Shown piece after piece: positions 21,980-36,836 of a stretch of DNA of 64,000 nt. Location: contig PDSD01000039.1 of assembly GCA_002748325.1 (NCBI GenBank), positions 23,878 through 87,877 on the forward strand, read 5' to 3'. Numbering within the stretch: the first letter of the stretch is position 1; each line of letters opens with the position of its first letter. Made by a program: the position numbers and the translations under genes. The notes under the pieces were generated by a model. It was not told the DNA's origin, ran no database searches, and saw only the letters and a program-made list of their open reading frames with translations. Source of the stretch: Arachnia propionica. GTDB taxonomy: Bacteria > Actinomycetota > Actinomycetes > Propionibacteriales > Propionibacteriaceae.

Positions 21980-22621
21980 GTGATCCGAGTTGGGCTCACC
22001 GGCGGCATAGCGGCCGGGAAATCCAATGTGGCCAACGAACTTGCTGCCCTTGGCGCAGTCGTGATTGATGCGGACGAGCTTGCCCGTCAGGCCGTGCAGC
22101 CCGGCACGCCTGGCCTGGCCGCCATCGTTGCCAGATTCGGAACCGAGATGCTGTTGCCGAATGGCAGCCTTGATCGGGCCGCGCTAGCCGACTTGGTATT
22201 CGCCGACCAGGACGCGCTGGCCGACCTCAATCGCATCGTGCATCCACTGGTGCGCTCGGCAGCCGAAAGGTGCGAGCTGGCTGCCCCGGCTGACTCAGTG
22301 ATCGTTCACGACATACCGCTGCTCCTAGAGACTGGCCAGCAGCACAATTTCGACCTGGTGGTGGTAGTGGACGTGCCGGTAGCGGTCCAACTGGAACGGG
22401 TGCAGCGCCGCGACCAAGCTTCTGCAGCCGACGCCATGAGCCGGATCCAGGCCCAGGCCAGCAGGGCTGATCGGTTGGCCGTAGCCGATGCGGTGATTGA
22501 CAGCTCTGGGAGTAAAGCTGCCACCCGTTGTCAGGTCGGCGAACTGTGGCGCTGGCTGCACGCCCCCGACGGACTCGCCGTGCTCCGGCAGGCTAAGCCC
22601 TGGCGCGCGAGACACTGCTGA
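21980..22621 (+). CDS. coaE: dephospho-CoA kinase
   Basis: VIRVGLTGGIAAGKSNVANELAALGAVVIDAD P-loop; long ORF 5' part is not part of the protein. Confidence 0.92.
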   Translation: MIRVGLTGGIAAGKSNVANELAALGAVVIDADELARQAVQPGTPGLAAIVARFGTEMLLPNGSLDRAALADLVFADQDALADLNRIVHPLVRSAAERCELAAPADSVIVHDIPLLLETGQQHNFDLVVVVDVPVAVQLERVQRRDQASAADAMSRIQAQASRADRLAVADAVIDSSGSKAATRCQVGELWRWLHAPDGLAVLRQAKPWRARHC

Positions 22622-22631
22622 GCCGCGCAGC

Positions 22632-24686
22632 TTATTTGGTGGCCTCGATCAGTTGCCGCAGCTCCCGCTTCAAGTCGGCAATCTCGTCGCGCAGCCTGGC
22701 CGCCACCTCGAAGTTCAGCGCGGCCGCTGCCTGGCGCATCTCGACGCTCAGGTTTTCGATGAGTTCGCGCAGCTCGGTAACCGACTGGCTGGCTGGCGAG
22801 TCAGCACCCCGGCCGCCGTCGGGCGAGCTGCGCAGCAAGGTGGTGGTGTCGGCTTCCTCGGAGTTAATGACGTCATTCAGATCCGAGATCTTCTTTCGCA
22901 GCGGCTGCGGATCAATGCCGTGCTCGGTGTTGTAGGCGACCTGCTTGGCCCGGCGCCGGTTGGTCTCGTCCACTGCGGCCGCCATCGACGGGGTGATCGA
23001 ATCGGCGTACATGTGCACCTGGCCGTCGACGTTGCGGGCCGCCCGCCCGATGGTTTGGATCAGCGACCGCTCCGAGCGCAGGAAGCCCTCCTTGTCGGCG
23101 TCCAGGATCGCGACCAGCGACACCTCTGGCAGGTCCAGGCCCTCCCGCAGCAGGTTGATGCCCACCAACACGTCGTATTCGCCCAGCCGCAGCTCGCGCA
23201 GCAGCTCGATTCGGCGCAGCGTGTCCACCTCCGAATGCAGGTAGCGGGTGCGCACCCCGGACTCCAGCAGGTAGTCGGTCAGGTTCTCCGCCATCTTCTT
23301 GGTCAGGGTGGTCACCAACACCCGCTCGCCCCGCTCCGCGCGCAGCGAGATTTCGTGGCGCAGGTCGTCGATCTGCCCCTTGGTCGGCTTCAGGATGATC
23401 TCCGGGTCAACCAGGCCGGTGGGGCGAATGATCTGCTCGACCACGCCGTTCGCCCGCTCCAGTTCGTACGGCCCAGGCGTGGCAGACAGGTAGACGGTCT
23501 GGCCGACGCGCTCGGTGAACTCGTCAAAGCGCAGTGGCCGATTGTCCAGGGCGCTGGGCAGCCGAAAACCGTGCTCCACCAGGGTGCGTTTGCGGGAGGC
23601 GTCGCCCTCGTACATGCCGCCGATCTGTGGGATCGACACGTGGGACTCGTCGACGACCAGCAGGAAGTCCTCCGGGAAGTAGTCCAGCAGGCAGCTGGGG
23701 GCGCTGCCGGGGGCGCGGCCGTCGATGTGCCGCGAATAGTTCTCGATGCCGGAGCAGCTGCCAATCTGTTGCATCATCTCCAGGTCGTAGCTGGTGCGCT
23801 GCCGCAGCCGCTGTGCCTCCAGCAGCTTGTTGGCCGATTCCAGCTCGGCCAGCCGCTCGTCCAGTTCGGCCGTGATGTCGCGGATCGCGCGCTGCATTCG
23901 CTCGGTGCCAGCCGAATAGTGCGTGGCCGGGAAGATGTAGATTTCACTCTCCTCCCGCAATACCTCACCGGTGACCGGCTGCATCGTGTAGATCTGCTCG
24001 ATCTCGTCGCCGAAGAACTCGACGCGGATCGCGTTGAGCTCGTACATCGGGAACACCTCCAGGGTGTCGCCGCGCACCCGGAAGGTACCCCTGGTGCCCG
24101 CCAGATCGTTGCGGACGTATTGGATATCGACCAGGCGGCGCAGCAGCTGGTCGCGGTCGTGCTCCTCGCCGACACGCAGGGTGAGCCGCCGCTGCAAGTA
24201 CTCCTCGGGGGTGCCCAGGCCGTAGATAGCGGAAACCGTGGCTACCACGATGCAGTCGCGGCGGGTGAGCAGCGAACTGGTGGCGGAGTGCCGCAGCCGC
24301 TCGACCTCCTCGTTCAGCGAGGAGTCCTTCTCGATGTAGGTATCGGTCTGCGGGATGTAGGCCTCTGGCTGGTAGTAGTCGTAGTACGAGACGAAGTACT
24401 CCACCGCGTTGTGCGGAAACAGTTCGCGTAACTCGTTGGCGAACTGGGCCGCCAGGGTCTTGTTGGGCTGCATCACCAGAATCGGCCGCTGCACCCGCTC
24501 CGCCAGCCACGCCACCGTCGCGGTCTTACCGGTGCCGGTCGCGCCCAGCAGCACCACGTGCTCTTCGCCCGCAGCCAACCGGCGTTCCAGCTCTTCGATT
24601 GCCTGCGGCTGGTCGCCAGCGGGTTGGAAGGCCGACACGACCTGGAACGGGGCTACCGTTCGCTGGAGCTCTGCAAGGGGACGCAT
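22632..24686 (-). CDS. uvrB: excinuclease ABC subunit B
   Basis: [57 protein letters not shown]-terminal UVR motif. Confidence 0.98.
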   Translation of the reverse strand: MRPLAELQRTVAPFQVVSAFQPAGDQPQAIEELERRLAAGEEHVVLLGATGTGKTATVAWLAERVQRPILVMQPNKTLAAQFANELRELFPHNAVEYFVSYYDYYQPEAYIPQTDTYIEKDSSLNEEVERLRHSATSSLLTRRDCIVVATVSAIYGLGTPEEYLQRRLTLRVGEEHDRDQLLRRLVDIQYVRNDLAGTRGTFRVRGDTLEVFPMYELNAIRVEFFGDEIEQIYTMQPVTGEVLREESEIYIFPATHYSAGTERMQRAIRDITAELDERLAELESANKLLEAQRLRQRTSYDLEMMQQIGSCSGIENYSRHIDGRAPGSAPSCLLDYFPEDFLLVVDESHVSIPQIGGMYEGDASRKRTLVEHGFRLPSALDNRPLRFDEFTERVGQTVYLSATPGPYELERANGVVEQIIRPTGLVDPEIILKPTKGQIDDLRHEISLRAERGERVLVTTLTKKMAENLTDYLLESGVRTRYLHSEVDTLRRIELLRELRLGEYDVLVGINLLREGLDLPEVSLVAILDADKEGFLRSERSLIQTIGRAARNVDGQVHMYADSITPSMAAAVDETNRRRAKQVAYNTEHGIDPQPLRKKISDLNDVINSEEADTTTLLRSSPDGGRGADSPASQSVTELRELIENLSVEMRQAAAALNFEVAARLRDEIADLKRELRQLIEATK

Positions 24687-24715
24687 GTTCACACTCTAGG
24701 AGGTAGCACCGACAA
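24686..24715 (-). promoter_or_regulatory. uvrB promoter matching RecA-NDp/PafBC-type consensus TTGTCRGTG-N8-TANNNT
   Basis: Minus strand reads TTGTCGGTG CTACCTCC TAGAGT GTGAAC ATG. Confidence 0.8.
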
Positions 24716-24752
24716 GTCGATACTCAGCCGCCTGCCAGGGGCGTGGCGTCGG

Positions 24753-25445
24753 CTAGGGCGTCGTCTCCACTGTCACCTTGTTGCTTTGGCTGCCTCGGGC
24801 CAGCCAAAGCAACAGATCGGCGGACGGCCCGCGCAGCACGCGCCGCTGCGCACCTGGCGCGGCTTGGTAGTTGTACCCCTCGTCAGCTATTAGCGTCGTC
24901 GTCGGATCGGGCAACCGCCGACACTCTTGGGCCAGTAGCAAGTCGGCGAGATCTTGCTCCAGCTGCAGCCCGGTGGCCGCGGGATTGATATCGAAGGTGT
25001 GCAGCACGATCTCTCGCAGCCGCAGCAGCGGCAGCTCCTCGGCTGGCACCACCCAGTCGGGGCTAAGCAGCACTACCTGGTCTGGCACCAGCTCGTCCGT
25101 GAAGCGGTGCTGCAGCAGGCCAGCTGATTCGTCGAGCGCTACCTGCAGCTCAAGGCCGGCTGCCAACGCGCCGAGCTCAATCTCGAGTTGTCGGGTGCGC
25201 TTTGATGGGTAGAGCAACACCTCTATGCCGCGATCCAGGCCCTCGTAGGCGCGCAGCATCGCCTGCGCGTTGGCGATCAGGTGGGCCGCCACGTGCGAAC
25301 GGGTCCACTGGGGCAACCGCGACGGCTCCGCCCAGTCGTGTTCGTCGAAACCGATGGTAAGGCCAAGCAATGTGTGCGTGTGTTCCGCCACAGCCTTGAT
25401 CACCCGATCCCGATCGGACCCGGAAATCGCTGGCTTCGTCGGCAT
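24753..25445 (-). CDS. maleylpyruvate isomerase / mycothiol-dependent (DinB-like) family protein
   Basis: [22 protein letters not shown] motif and overall organisation. Confidence 0.8.
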   Translation of the reverse strand: MPTKPAISGSDRDRVIKAVAEHTHTLLGLTIGFDEHDWAEPSRLPQWTRSHVAAHLIANAQAMLRAYEGLDRGIEVLLYPSKRTRQLEIELGALAAGLELQVALDESAGLLQHRFTDELVPDQVVLLSPDWVVPAEELPLLRLREIVLHTFDINPAATGLQLEQDLADLLLAQECRRLPDPTTTLIADEGYNYQAAPGAQRRVLRGPSADLLLWLARGSQSNKVTVETTP

Positions 25446-25517
25446 GCCACTAACCCTAACAACAAACCGGTGGTTGCGAAGTTCGTTTCGTCACAGCCGC
25501 CCAGTAACATGTGCCGG

Positions 25518-28385
<2,868 letters not shown>

Positions 28386-28965
28386 CAGCCGGGTGGCGAT
28401 GAACACGACCAGCGCAAGGCCGAGCCACAAGAAGGCCGGGTGAATCACGTCGCGGTAGCCGTTGACGACGATCGGGATCTCGCCTTCCCGATAGGCCACC
28501 ACGCCGTCATTGTTGGGCTGGCACGTCACCCGCAGCTGCATCGGTTCAGCCACTTCGAAGCGCGAGCCGATGACCGGGGTCTGGCCGTCGAAAGCGAACG
28601 GGCGTTGCGGCAGCACCTCGCCATCGAGGGTGACTACCTCGCAGTCCGGGGCCTGGTCGCTGAAGTCGGTTAGCACGTAGCCGCCAGCCAGATCGATCGT
28701 CACCGATGCGCTGGCGCCCGGAATGTACTGCTGCACCTTGAACCCGGGATGCATCATTTCGTTGACCGAGCCCAGGAAGGAGGCTAGGCCAGGCAGCGCC
28801 AACACCACCACCAGGGCCATTCCGATGGTCTCGATAATCCTGGAGGCACGAGTGGAACTGTGGTACCTCATGTCCCAAGTTTAGGCGATTGCTTGCTCGG
28901 GCCAGGGCGAGAATGTGACCTCGCCGATGCTGCGCGGTTGCGAAGCCGGGCCTATGATCTCAGGC

Positions 28966-30894
28966 ATGGCCGATCCGTCCAGCTACCGACCGAAGTGGAT
29001 CCCCGCCGATCCCGGGGTCTACCGCTTCTTCGACGCGTTCGGCAACGTGCTCTACGTGGGCAAGGCCAAGAACCTGCGCTCGCGGCTGAACTCCTACTTC
29101 GCCGATCCGGATTCGCTGCACTTTCGTACCCAGACGATGGTGCGCACCGCGGCCCGGGTCGACTGGACCGTCGTCGCCAACGAGTTGGAGGCGCTGCAGC
29201 TGGAGTACACCTGGATCCAGCAGTTCGATCCCCGGTTCAACGTCAAATACCGCGACGACAAGTCCTACCCGTGGCTGGCAGTCACCTGGTCCGACGAGGT
29301 GCCCCGGGTCTACGTCGGCCGGGGCGCTAAACGCAAGGGCAGCCGCTACTTCGGCCCGTACGGGCAGGCCTGGGCGATCCGCGACACTCTCGACCTGCTG
29401 CTGCGAGTGTTCCCGATGCGCTCCTGCACCGACGGGGTGTTCAAGTCCGCGCAGCGCTCCGGGCGGCCGTGCCTGTTGGGCGACATTGGCAAGTGCGCCG
29501 CCCCCTGCGTCGGCCGGGTGAGCGCCGAGGAACACCGGCAGATCGTGGCTGACTTCTGCTCGTTCCTGGCGGGCAACCATGGCCGGGTGCTGAGCGATGT
29601 TGAGCACGACATGCTGGCCGCCTCGGCCAACCTGGAGTTTGAACGGGCGGCGGTGTTGCGCGATTCGCTGGACGCGCTGCGGCGCGTGGTGGAGCGGCAG
29701 GCGGTAGTGCTGGCCGAGGACACCAACGCCGACATCGTGGGCGTCGCGGACGACGGGATGCAGGTGGCGGTGCAGATCTTCCACCTGCGCGGCGGCCGAA
29801 TCCTGGGGGAGCGCGGCTGGGTGGCCGACCGCCCCGACGACCGCAGCCTAGGCGAGCTGCTGGAGAGCTTCCTGCTGCAGACCTATCATCATGGCGGGGT
29901 AGCGGTGCCGCCGCTGCTGCTCACTCCCGTCGATCTCGATGCTGCGCTGGCCGAGGCACTAAGCGAGGTGCGCGGCGGCCGGGTCAAGGTACGGGTGCCG
30001 CTGCGCGGCAAGAAGCGGCAGTTGCTGGAGACGGTGACGCAGAACGCGCAGCAGACGCTGGAGCGGCACCAGTTGCGGCGGGCCACTGATCTGGCGGTGC
30101 GCAACGCGGCGCTCGACGAGTTGGCGGTGACGCTGGGGCTGCCCGCGGCCCCGCTGCGCATTGAGTGCTACGACATTTCCCACACCCAGGGCCAGGAGGT
30201 CGTGGGTTCGATGGTGGTGTTCGAGGACGCGCTGGCCAAGAAGTCGGACTATCGGCGGTTCATCATCAAGAGCTTCGAGGGCTCCAACGACGTGGCGGCC
30301 ATGGTCGAGGTGTTGCGTCGGCGGCTGGGACGGCTGCTGGACGAGCGGGGCGACGGCGAGGCCGGGCCGCTGCTGGTCGATCCCACCACGGGCGCACCTC
30401 GCCGATTCGCCTACGCGCCAGCGCTGATCGTGGTGGACGGCGGCCAGCCGCAGGTTAACGCCGCCGCGCAGGTGCTGATCGAACTGGGACTGGCCGAGGA
30501 GATCGCGTTATGCGGGCTGGCCAAGCGCATGGAGGAAATCTGGCTGCCGGGCCAGGAGTACCCGCTGGTGCTGTCGCGCTCCGCCGAGGCGCTGTACCTG
30601 CTGCAGCGGCTACGCGACGAGGCGCACCGATTCGCCATCAGCCACCACAGATCGCGGCGCGGCAAGGCGGCGCTAGCCTCGGTGCTCGACGACGTACCGG
30701 GGATGGGGGAACTGCGGCGCAAGGCCCTGCTGACCTACTTCGGTAGCCTCAAGAAGCTGCGTGCGGCCTCGGTGGCCGAGATCGCTGAGGTTCCGGGCTT
30801 CGGGCCCCAGTTGGCAACCGCGGTCCATGCGGCAGTCAGCGAGTCCGCTGGGGAGGCGATCAATCTGACCACCGGCGAGGTGCTAAGCTCTTGA
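28966..30894 (+). CDS. uvrC: excinuclease ABC subunit C
   Basis: GIY-YIG N-terminus ([26 protein letters not shown]), [25 protein letters not shown]-terminal HhH. Confidence 0.98.
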   Translation: MADPSSYRPKWIPADPGVYRFFDAFGNVLYVGKAKNLRSRLNSYFADPDSLHFRTQTMVRTAARVDWTVVANELEALQLEYTWIQQFDPRFNVKYRDDKSYPWLAVTWSDEVPRVYVGRGAKRKGSRYFGPYGQAWAIRDTLDLLLRVFPMRSCTDGVFKSAQRSGRPCLLGDIGKCAAPCVGRVSAEEHRQIVADFCSFLAGNHGRVLSDVEHDMLAASANLEFERAAVLRDSLDALRRVVERQAVVLAEDTNADIVGVADDGMQVAVQIFHLRGGRILGERGWVADRPDDRSLGELLESFLLQTYHHGGVAVPPLLLTPVDLDAALAEALSEVRGGRVKVRVPLRGKKRQLLETVTQNAQQTLERHQLRRATDLAVRNAALDELAVTLGLPAAPLRIECYDISHTQGQEVVGSMVVFEDALAKKSDYRRFIIKSFEGSNDVAAMVEVLRRRLGRLLDERGDGEAGPLLVDPTTGAPRRFAYAPALIVVDGGQPQVNAAAQVLIELGLAEEIALCGLAKRMEEIWLPGQEYPLVLSRSAEALYLLQRLRDEAHRFAISHHRSRRGKAALASVLDDVPGMGELRRKALLTYFGSLKKLRAASVAEIAEVPGFGPQLATAVHAAVSESAGEAINLTTGEVLSS

Positions 30895-30908
30895 ACGCTG
30901 TTCAAGAG
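30888..30908. promoter_or_regulatory. 21-bp perfect palindrome CTCTTGAAC-GCT-GTTCAAGAG, candidate BioQ-like operator of bioYMN
   Basis: Perfect 9-bp arms with 3-nt spacer immediately upstream of bioY. Confidence 0.7.
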
Positions 30909-30944
30909 CCGGGGTCTGCCCGGCGCGCCGGAAAGGACCCAGCT

Positions 30945-31526
30945 GTGTCTGAAATCGCTGCCAAGCCACGCGGCCTCGAAGCTGCCGATCTCGCCTACGT
31001 TGCCGTGTTTGCGGCCCTGCTGGCGGCGCTGTCACCGCTAGCGCCAATCCCGCTTGGCCCGGTTCCGGTCTCGCTGCAAACCCTGATCATCGCCATCACC
31101 GGGCTGTGCCTCGGCCCGCTACGGGCGTTCCTGGCGGTCGGGCTCTACGTTGTGCTCGGCGCGGCCGGGTTGCCGGTCTTTGCCAACGGCGCCGCCGGGC
31201 TAGCCCCCATCCTGGGCCCCACCGGCGGCTACATCCTGTCCTTCCCGCTCGCTGCGCTAGTCACTGGGTTTGTCGCGCGCTGGGCGCTGCGTAACGGGCT
31301 AACCAAGTACACCGGGCTGTGGTTTTTCGGCGGTCTGCTCGTATCGCGTTACCTAGTCATCTTTCCGTTGGGCGTCGCTGGATTGATGCGCGCGCTGGGG
31401 ATGTCGCTGGGCGAGGCAGTAGCAATTGACGCCGCCTTCTGGTTGATCGACCTGGCCAAGTCGGTCGTGGCGACGCTGCTGGCACTTGCGGTGCACCGGG
31501 CATTCCCTAGACTGATGCGACGATGA
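30945..31526 (+). CDS. bioY: biotin ECF transporter S component BioY
   Basis: LAYVAVFAALLAALSPLAPIPLGPVPVSLQTL, multi-TM; followed by ECF ATPase and T component. Confidence 0.92.
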   Translation: MSEIAAKPRGLEAADLAYVAVFAALLAALSPLAPIPLGPVPVSLQTLIIAITGLCLGPLRAFLAVGLYVVLGAAGLPVFANGAAGLAPILGPTGGYILSFPLAALVTGFVARWALRNGLTKYTGLWFFGGLLVSRYLVIFPLGVAGLMRALGMSLGEAVAIDAAFWLIDLAKSVVATLLALAVHRAFPRLMRR

Positions 31527-32227
31527 TCGAACTGCGAAACCTCTCCTACACGGTGCCGGCCACCGAGACCTCGGCCGAAGCCCTGTCGCTGGTAGCGGAG
31601 GTTTCGCTCGATCTCAGCGAGCCGCGCATCTGCCTCATAGGGGCAAATGGCTCCGGCAAGTCCACCCTACTGCGGCTGATCGCGGGGCTGCGGCAACCCA
31701 CCACCGGTGCCGCCCTAGTGGCGGGATATGACACGGTGCGCCAGGCCCGGGAGGTGCGCTCCCGGCTCGGCTTCATCTTCACCGACCCGCTAGCCCAACT
31801 CGTGATGCCAACCCCTCTGGAGGATGTCGAGTTGAGTCTGCGGCGGCTGGAACGCAACCGCAGCATCCGGCGGCAGCAGGCGATGGAACTGCTGGCTGAG
31901 CGTGGGCTAGGCCACCTAGCTCACCGCAGTATCTACGACATCTCCGGCGGGGAGCGGCAGTTGGTGGCGCTAGCTAGCGTGCTAGCCGTTAAACCGGAGG
32001 TGATTGTCGCCGACGAACCAACCACGCTGCTCGACCTGCGCAACACCCAACAGCTCCGCGCCACCTTCGCAGACTTGCCGCAGCAAATAATCTACTCGAC
32101 CCACAACCTGGACTTCGCCACCGACGCCGACCGGGTGCTCGTCATCGATCATGGCCGCATCGTCGCCGATGACACCCCGGCGGTTGCGGTGGCGGCCTAC
32201 CAAGCCCTCATGGCCGAGGGGCAATGA
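31523..32227 (+). CDS. bioM: ECF transporter ATPase (BioM-like)
   Basis: LIGANGSGKSTLLRLIAGL Walker A, ISGGERQLVALASVLAVKPEVIVADEPT. Confidence 0.9.
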   Translation: MIELRNLSYTVPATETSAEALSLVAEVSLDLSEPRICLIGANGSGKSTLLRLIAGLRQPTTGAALVAGYDTVRQAREVRSRLGFIFTDPLAQLVMPTPLEDVELSLRRLERNRSIRRQQAMELLAERGLGHLAHRSIYDISGGERQLVALASVLAVKPEVIVADEPTTLLDLRNTQQLRATFADLPQQIIYSTHNLDFATDADRVLVIDHGRIVADDTPAVAVAAYQALMAEGQ

Positions 32228-32853
32228 TGTCGCACACGAGCGTCTTCGGGGCTTTCGTGCCCGGCGACGGCTGGCTGTTTCGGCTCGGGGTGGGGTGGAA
32301 GTACCTAATCGTTCTGGTGGTGACGCTGCCGCCGCTGGTAGTGCGGCACTGGGCGCTGACCGTGCTCGCGCTGGTCGTGGTGTTGCTGCTGCTGCGTCTC
32401 GGCGGGGTAGCGCTGGCACGGGCCCTGAACTTCGGCGTCGCCCTGTGGGGGCTGCTGGTGATCCTGACGGCCTATCACCTGATCGTGCTAAACCCGGCTG
32501 CTGCCGTGACCCATCCGGGCAATCTGCTGATCGCGGTGCTCGCCTCCCGGCTGCTGACCCTGACCACCCCGATACCCGAGCTGTTGGACGCGCTAACCCG
32601 CTTCTTGCGGCCGCTGCGTCACGTCGGAGTCGACCCGGAGCGATTCGGCCTGGTCGTCGCGCTGGTGTTGCGTTCCATCCCGTTCTTGGCCGGGGCGGCG
32701 GGAGACGCACAGGAGGCTGCCCAAGCGCGCGGCATCGGGCGCAATCCCGCATTATTGCTGGTGCCGGTGCTGCTCAGCGCAGTTTCCTATGCCCAAAGAA
32801 CAGCAGAAGCGTTAACTGCTCGCGGTCTTGGGGACTCAAAACCACTAACCTAG
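32224..32853 (+). CDS. bioN: ECF transporter T component (BioN-like)
   Basis: Multi-TM; EAAQARGIG coupling motif; operonic with bioY/bioM. Confidence 0.87.
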   Translation: MMSHTSVFGAFVPGDGWLFRLGVGWKYLIVLVVTLPPLVVRHWALTVLALVVVLLLLRLGGVALARALNFGVALWGLLVILTAYHLIVLNPAAAVTHPGNLLIAVLASRLLTLTTPIPELLDALTRFLRPLRHVGVDPERFGLVVALVLRSIPFLAGAAGDAQEAAQARGIGRNPALLLVPVLLSAVSYAQRTAEALTARGLGDSKPLT

Positions 32854-32857
32854 CGGT

Positions 32858-33727
32858 ATGGCAAAGCCAGAACCTGATCGCGAAGTCGTAATTATCACCG
32901 GACTGTCCGGGGCTGGGCGGCGCACCGCCGCCCACGCGTTGGAGGATCTGGGCTGGTACGTGGTGGATAACTTGCCCCACGACCTGATCCCGCGGCTGAG
33001 CGACCGGCTGCTGGTTTCGCAAATCGTCCGAGTTGGGGTCGTGGTCGATGTGCGGTCCCGGCAGCACTTCGAGATGCTGCCAGAAACGATCGAGGCGCTA
33101 CAAAGCCGTGGCGTTCGGGTCACGGTTATGTATCTGGAGGCCACAGACGAAATCATCGTCCGACGGCAGGAATCGACCAGGCGCCCGCTGCCACTGCAGG
33201 GCGATGATCGGCTCACCGAGGGAATCGTCCGGGAACGGCGCGCGCTCGCCAATATCCGGGCTGCCGCCGACATTGTGATCGACACCTCCAACATCAGCGC
33301 CCGCCAATTGGGGCAGCGCATCGCCAATCATTTCGCAGACGAGTTGGGCAATAGGTTCCGGATCGCGCTCATCTCATTTGGGTTCAAACACGGGTTGCCG
33401 ATGGATGCCGACATGGTTTTCGACGTGCGGTTCCTGCCCAACCCATATTGGGTGCCGGATCTGCGGGCCAAGACGGGGCTATCTGCCGACGTCGCCGATT
33501 TCGTGCTGCGGCAAAGTGGGGTAGATGCGTTTTTAGAGCACAGCGTCCAACTGCTGCAGACGGCTTCGCCTGGCTATCAGCGAGAAGGCAAACTGCAAGC
33601 GACGGTTGCCATCGGCTGCACTGGCGGCAAGCACCGCTCGACGGCGCTCGGCGAAGAGCTGGCGAGCCGGTTGCACGACCTCGGCTACGCTGCGACCATC
33701 CTGCATCGCGACATCGGAAAGGAATGA
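32858..33727 (+). CDS. rapZ: RNase adapter RapZ / nucleotide-binding protein YvcJ family
   Basis: VIITGLSGAGRRTAAHALEDLGWYVVDNLP; GCTGGKHRSTALGEEL. Confidence 0.94.
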   Translation: MAKPEPDREVVIITGLSGAGRRTAAHALEDLGWYVVDNLPHDLIPRLSDRLLVSQIVRVGVVVDVRSRQHFEMLPETIEALQSRGVRVTVMYLEATDEIIVRRQESTRRPLPLQGDDRLTEGIVRERRALANIRAAADIVIDTSNISARQLGQRIANHFADELGNRFRIALISFGFKHGLPMDADMVFDVRFLPNPYWVPDLRAKTGLSADVADFVLRQSGVDAFLEHSVQLLQTASPGYQREGKLQATVAIGCTGGKHRSTALGEELASRLHDLGYAATILHRDIGKE

Positions 33728-34675
33728 ATGGTGGCTGCGTCTCAACCTAAAGTGGTTGCCTTCGGCGGCGGGCACGGCCTGGCGGCGTCCCTATCGGCGT
33801 TGCGCCGGATCACTACCGAACTGACCGCCGTGGTCACGGTCGCCGACGACGGTGGCTCGTCTGGTCGGCTGCGCGAAGAGTTCGATTGTCTGCCGCCCGG
33901 GGACCTGCGCATGGCGCTGGCGGCGCTGTGCGGCGACGACGCCGACGGCCGGGCGTGGGCTAGCGTGCTGCAGTCTAGGTTCCGCGGGACCGGCCCACTT
34001 GGCGGCCACGCGATCGGCAATCTGCTGATCGCCGGGCTGTGGCAGCAGTACGACGATCCGGTCGCGGGCCTAGCGATGGTGGGCAAGCTGCTCAACACCA
34101 GGGGGCGGGTGCTGCCCATGTCGTCGGTGCCACTCGGCATAGCTGCTGATGTGGTCGGCCTAGATCCGGATGCGCCAGATGAGATCCACACCCTGCTAGG
34201 GCAGGCGGCCGTGGCAACAACCCGCTCCGTTGTGCAATCGGTGCGGCTGATCCCGGATAGCCCACCGGCCCACCCGGAAACGCTGGCGGCCGTGGCGCAG
34301 GCGGACGCCCTGGTGCTGGGCCCTGGCTCCTGGTTTACCTCTGTCATCCCGCACCTGCTAGTACCGAAACTGGCCGAGGCCATCCTGACGAGCAAAGCGC
34401 GGCGAATATTGGTGCTGAATGTGACGGCCGCGGCTGAGACCGATGGTTTCTCCCCGTCGCAGCAGTTGGAGGCGCTGGCCGAACATGCGCCGCTGCTTCG
34501 GCTTGATACCGTGCTGGCCCCAGCAGGTTTCGCGGCCAAAGATCCGCACCTTAGCGCGTTCGCAGCATCGTTGGGAGCCGAGTTGGTTTCCCATGATGTT
34601 GCTGCCGCCGACGGCTCGCCCCGCCACGATTCTGCCCGGTTTGCCCAAGCCCTTTCCGAAGTTCTCGGTTCCTAG
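33728..34675 (+). CDS. yvcK: gluconeogenesis factor YvcK/GlmR
   Basis: VVAFGGGHGLAASLSALR; VADDGGSSGRLR; rapZ-yvcK-whiA synteny. Confidence 0.93.
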   Translation: MVAASQPKVVAFGGGHGLAASLSALRRITTELTAVVTVADDGGSSGRLREEFDCLPPGDLRMALAALCGDDADGRAWASVLQSRFRGTGPLGGHAIGNLLIAGLWQQYDDPVAGLAMVGKLLNTRGRVLPMSSVPLGIAADVVGLDPDAPDEIHTLLGQAAVATTRSVVQSVRLIPDSPPAHPETLAAVAQADALVLGPGSWFTSVIPHLLVPKLAEAILTSKARRILVLNVTAAAETDGFSPSQQLEALAEHAPLLRLDTVLAPAGFAAKDPHLSAFAASLGAELVSHDVAAADGSPRHDSARFAQALSEVLGS

Positions 34676-34702
34676 AGCCCCTAATCGTGACAGGATGAGC
34701 AC

Positions 34703-35686
34703 ATGGCCCTGACCCAAAAGGTTAAATCTGAACTCGCTGGCGTGGCGGTGGCGACACCGAACGCCCGTCGAGCCGAGATGATCGGCATGATCCGGTTTGG
34801 CGGCGGGTTGCATCTGGTAGCTGGGCGCATCGTCGTCGAAGCTGAGTTCGAGATCGCCGCGGCAGCGCGACGGCTGCGCACTTTCATCCGCGATCTCTAC
34901 GGCTTGGACAGCGAGGTAATGGTCATCAACTCTTCTGGTCCCCGGCGGGCGACCCGCTATGCCGTGCGGATCGTGCGTGATGGCGAGGCGCTGGCTCGGT
35001 TGGCGGGACTAGTCGACCAGCAGCGACGCCCGGTGCGGGGCCTGCCAGCCGTCGTGGTGGGGGGCTCGGTGGCCGACTCAGTCGCGGTCTGGCGCGGCGC
35101 GTTTCTGGCGCGAGGGTGCCTTACCGAGCCGGGCCGATCCATGACGCTGGAAGTCACCGCCCCGGGATCCGAGGCTGCCCTGGCCTTGGTGGGCGCGGCG
35201 CGACGGTTGGGGATTTCGGCGAAATCCCGGGAGGGCCGCGGTTTTCAGCGGGTCATCATCCGCGACGGTGAGGCGATCGCGGAACTGCTCACCCGGATGG
35301 GGGCGCAAGAGACCCGGCTCTATTGGGAAGAGCGACGGCTGCGCAGAGAGGTGCGGGCTCAGGCGAATCGGCTCGCCAACTTTGACGATGCTAACCTGCG
35401 CCGTTCGGCCCGGGCCGCGGTCACCGCCAGCGCCCGGGTGGAGCACGGGCTGAAGATCCTTGGTGACGACGTGCCGGAGCACCTGCTCTCGGCCGGTCGG
35501 CTGCGACTGGAGCATCGGCAGGCGAGCCTGGAGGAGCTGGGCAGGCTGCACGAGCCGCCACTGACCAAGGACGCGATAGCGGGCCGCATCCGCCGATTGC
35601 TGGCGACCGCCGACAAGGTGGCACTGCAGCAGGGCCTGCCCACCACTCAGGTGGCCGTGCCAGCGGACTACGAAGAAGCCGACTGA
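34703..35686 (+). CDS. whiA: sporulation/division regulator WhiA
   Basis: LAGLIDADG-like fold plus C-terminal [18 protein letters not shown]; synteny. Confidence 0.95.
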   Translation: MALTQKVKSELAGVAVATPNARRAEMIGMIRFGGGLHLVAGRIVVEAEFEIAAAARRLRTFIRDLYGLDSEVMVINSSGPRRATRYAVRIVRDGEALARLAGLVDQQRRPVRGLPAVVVGGSVADSVAVWRGAFLARGCLTEPGRSMTLEVTAPGSEAALALVGAARRLGISAKSREGRGFQRVIIRDGEAIAELLTRMGAQETRLYWEERRLRREVRAQANRLANFDDANLRRSARAAVTASARVEHGLKILGDDVPEHLLSAGRLRLEHRQASLEELGRLHEPPLTKDAIAGRIRRLLATADKVALQQGLPTTQVAVPADYEEAD

Positions 35687-35730
35687 TTGTTGTTTGGGGG
35701 GCAAACTGCGGTCAGCTGCCGGGGGGATAG

Positions 35731-36807
<1,077 letters not shown>

Positions 36808-36836
36808 GTTAGCGAATCCGAAGGGAAGGCCTAGTA

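Noticed and set aside
22497-24431. 644-aa plus-strand ORF antisense to uvrB
   Set aside because: Shadow ORF of a high-GC gene; low-complexity H/Q/V/L-rich translation with no recognisable domain, while the minus strand encodes intact UvrB.
25475-25492. Possible LexA box upstream of uvrA (GCGAAGTTCG)
   Set aside because: Half-site spacing is too short for the CGAAC-N4-GTTCG palindrome.
25281-25517. N-terminal extension of the uvrA ORF
   Set aside because: Antisense to the DinB-like gene; UvrA homology begins at [17 protein letters not shown] and a promoter precedes it.
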